64,000 nucleotides of DNA from CALFMR01 sp035550595. GTDB lineage: Bacteria; Acidobacteriota; Vicinamibacteria; Vicinamibacterales; SCN-69-37. The position numbers and the translations under genes were made by a program. This document shows positions 62,503-64,000 of this stretch, in pieces (the first letter of the stretch is position 1; every line of letters begins with the position of its first letter). Location: contig DASZOV010000004.1 in assembly GCA_035550595.1 (NCBI GenBank), forward strand, positions 113,377 to 177,376. Direction: 5' to 3'. The notes beneath the pieces are model-generated. The model was not told the DNA's origin, searched no databases, and worked only from the letters and a program-made list of their open reading frames with translations.

Positions 62503-63290
62503 TCCGCCGGTTCGCGCTCATCGTCGCGCTCGTCGTCTGTCTCGCGCCCGTCAGCACGGCCGCCGCCGCGCCGCGTCAGACCCGCCGCGCGACGCCCGCC
62601 GCGCAGTCGTCGGCTGCCACGACGACGCCGCAGAATCTTTCATTTCGCATCGATGGACTCGGCGCCGTGTCCGCGCCGCTTCAGATCGTCGTCCTGCTCA
62701 CGCTGCTCACGTTCGTGCCCGCGGCGCTGATCATGATGACGTCGTTCACGCGCATCTCGATCGTCTTCCATTTCTTGCGACAGGCGCTCGGCACGCCCGA
62801 CATGCCGTCGAACCAGATGCTCATCGGCCTGACGCTGTTCCTGACGGCGTTCATCATGGCGCCCACGGCCGCGCGCATCAACGAGGTCGCCGTGCAACCT
62901 GCCCTCGCCGGCTCGATCGACGTCACGACGGCGATGGACCGCGGCGCGCCGCCCTTGCGCGACTTCATGTTGAAGCAGACGCGCGAGGCCGACCTCGCGC
63001 TCTTCGTCGAGCTCGCCCATCTGCCGCGCCCGGCGAGCGCCGCCGATCTCCCGATGCGCGTCGTCGTGCCCGCGTTCGCGATCTCGGAGCTCAAGACCGG
63101 CTTCCAGATGGGCTTTTTCCTGTTCGTGCCGTTCCTGCTCGTCGACCTCGTCGTCTCCACGACGCTGCTCTCGATGGGCATGATGCAGTTGCCGCCGATG
63201 ATGATCTCGCTCCCGTTCAAGGTGCTGCTCTTCGTGATGATCGACGGCTGGAACCTGCTCGTCGGCTCGCTCGTGAAGAGCTTCATGTGA
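62499..63290 (+). CDS. fliP: Flagellar export-gate protein FliP
   Basis: A 263-residue protein with a cleavable signal peptide (FALIVALVVCLAPVSTAAAA), as in other FliP. Conserved sequences are LIMMTSFTRISIVFHFLRQ, LTAFIMAPTAARINE, and FAISELKTGFQMGFFLFVPF. The export-gate residues LPPMMISLPFKVLLFVMIDGW near the end are intact. The ATG at 62499 overlaps the fliO stop (ATGA). Confidence 0.96.
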   Translation: MIRRFALIVALVVCLAPVSTAAAAPRQTRRATPAAQSSAATTTPQNLSFRIDGLGAVSAPLQIVVLLTLLTFVPAALIMMTSFTRISIVFHFLRQALGTPDMPSNQMLIGLTLFLTAFIMAPTAARINEVAVQPALAGSIDVTTAMDRGAPPLRDFMLKQTREADLALFVELAHLPRPASAADLPMRVVVPAFAISELKTGFQMGFFLFVPFLLVDLVVSTTLLSMGMMQLPPMMISLPFKVLLFVMIDGWNLLVGSLVKSFM

Positions 63291-63323
63291 CATGCACGGC
63301 ACCCATCGAACGTGGAACCGGAG

Positions 63324-63351
63324 TTCGAAGTTCGCACTTCGAAGTTCGAAG
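63324..63351 (-). repeat. Heptamer array (family B) inside the flagellar operon
   Basis: Four 7-bp units read TTCGAAG, TTCGCAC, TTCGAAG and TTCGAAG in the 78-bp gap between fliP and fliQ, a place where genes normally overlap or adjoin. AGAGG for fliQ lies just after it. Confidence 0.82.
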
Positions 63352-63368
63352 TTGACAGAGGTGTTCTG

Positions 63369-63638
63369 ATGTCCGAAGCCCTCGTCCTCGGTATCGTGCG
63401 ACAGGCCATCGAGACGGCGATCATCATCTCGCTGCCGATGCTGGCGGTGGGGCTCGTCGTCGGCGTGCTCATCAGCATCCTGCAGACGGTGACGTCCATC
63501 CAGGACAACATCCTGTCGTTCATCCCGCGCGCGGCCGCGATCTTCGTCGTCTTCGCCTTCACGTTCCCGTGGATGCTGCGCGTCGTCACGGGATTCGCCG
63601 CCGCGCTCATCCGGCGGCTGCCGGATCTCGTGCGATGA
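63369..63638 (+). CDS. fliQ: Flagellar export-gate protein FliQ
   Basis: An 89-residue protein with two hydrophobic helices (AIIISLPMLAVGLVVGVLIS, then FVVFAFTFPWMLRVVTG) and the family motif VTSIQDNILSF. It is part of the FliPQR gate complex. The ATG at 63369 is preceded by AGAGG. The stop overlaps fliR (ATGA). Confidence 0.95.
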   Translation: MSEALVLGIVRQAIETAIIISLPMLAVGLVVGVLISILQTVTSIQDNILSFIPRAAAIFVVFAFTFPWMLRVVTGFAAALIRRLPDLVR

Positions 63639-64000
63639 ACTTCGCCGCCGTCGCCGCGCTCGCGCTGCTCCTCGTGCGGCCCAGCATGCTGGTCGTCGCC
63701 ACGCCGTTCCTCGGCGCGGTGAACGCGCCCGTGCAGGCGCGCGTCGGCGTCACGCTCATCCTCGCGGTGATCCTCGCGCCGTTCGTCACCGTGCCCGCGA
63801 ACCTGGCGTTCACGGGCCTCGCGGTCGTCATTCTGCGCGAGGCGGCGATCGGACTCGCCATCGCGCTCGCCATCCAGGTGCTCATCGCCGGCGCGGACTT
63901 CGCGGGCCAGTTCATCGGCTTTCAAATCGGCCTCTCGCTCGGCGCCTTGATTGACCCGCAGAGCGGCGTGCGCAACAACGTCCTCGCGCTGCTGTACGCG
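63635..64000 (+). CDS. fliR: Flagellar export-gate protein FliR (3' end missing)
   Basis: The first 122 residues are visible: MNFAAVAALALLLVRPSMLV, then VNAPVQARVGVTLILAVILAPF and REAAIGLAIALAIQVLIAGA. These match the N-terminal helices of FliR, including the conserved GFQIGLSLGALIDPQSG. It runs off the window end. flhB and flhA would be expected next. Confidence 0.93.
   Translation, partial: MNFAAVAALALLLVRPSMLVVATPFLGAVNAPVQARVGVTLILAVILAPFVTVPANLAFTGLAVVILREAAIGLAIALAIQVLIAGADFAGQFIGFQIGLSLGALIDPQSGVRNNVLALLYA

Overview
The window looks like a chromosomal segment of a high-GC, Gram-negative, flagellated bacterium, most likely an Acidobacteriota member of the Vicinamibacteria type. This is an inference. 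It rests on the high GC content with GC-rich third codon positions, a secreted VWFA-related protein of the kind expanded in Acidobacteria (35818-37116), lipoprotein and Tat signals, and the mix of sugar-uptake genes. I found no rRNA, tRNA, CRISPR array, phage or transposase gene.

Layout. 1-5439: an L-fuconolactonase-like amidohydrolase (cut by the window edge) diverges from a sugar ABC importer operon that ends in a hexuronate-type MFS carrier. 5641-10212: a VOC protein, a VapBC-type toxin-antitoxin pair and a 1112-residue secreted protein of unknown function. 10436-16491: a DEAD-box RNA helicase, an ABC-F ATPase, a winged-helix/TPR regulator and a small secreted protein. 16624-26343: a carboxylesterase, a GlsB/YeaQ-type membrane protein, a glycan module (GT4 glycosyltransferase, NeuD/PglD-like acyltransferase, DegT-type aminotransferase), a secreted protein, GlgX and a beta-propeller protein. 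26773-35700: a 2-hydroxyacid dehydrogenase, a HAD phosphatase, a second sugar ABC importer, two SDR dehydrogenases, an alpha/beta hydrolase and a DJ-1/PfpI protein. 35818-48069: the VWFA-related protein, a secreted protein, an SMR exporter, a ThuA-like protein, a third sugar ABC importer, an M23 peptidase, a CLC channel with CBS domains and a Tat-exported Gfo/Idh/MocA oxidoreductase. 48292-48979: a second PIN toxin-antitoxin pair. 49031-64000: a sigma-54-dependent response regulator diverging from a flagellar operon that runs off the window: flgB-flgC-fliE-fliF-fliG-fliH-fliI-fliJ-flgD-flgE-fliK-(EF-hand protein)-fliL-fliN-fliO-fliP-fliQ-fliR. A good -24/-12 promoter precedes flgB, and two dyad elements about 80 bp apart lie upstream of it.

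How the parts fit. The three ribose-type importers, the lactonase, dehydrogenases, HAD phosphatase, ThuA and Gfo/Idh proteins suggest uptake and oxidation of plant- or polysaccharide-derived sugars. The flagellar block is a class-II-like sigma-54 regulon.

The least explained content lies between the genes. At least four families of dispersed, structured repeats fill most gene-to-gene spaces. They are: 7-bp tandem arrays (CTTCGAA and relatives); a hairpin family with CCCTGGGCC/GGCCCAGGG or CCCCGAGCC/GGCTCGGGG stems, sometimes paired around 24-bp tandem units; a larger module with a GCGTTGGGG/CCCCAACGC-type stem, a fixed loop and a CTGCAAAGAAGATGAC tail; and a single GGCCGGCACGGGGG-type inverted pair. 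Stem sequences differ between copies with compensating changes on both arms, and copies occur inside the flagellar operon and one ABC operon.
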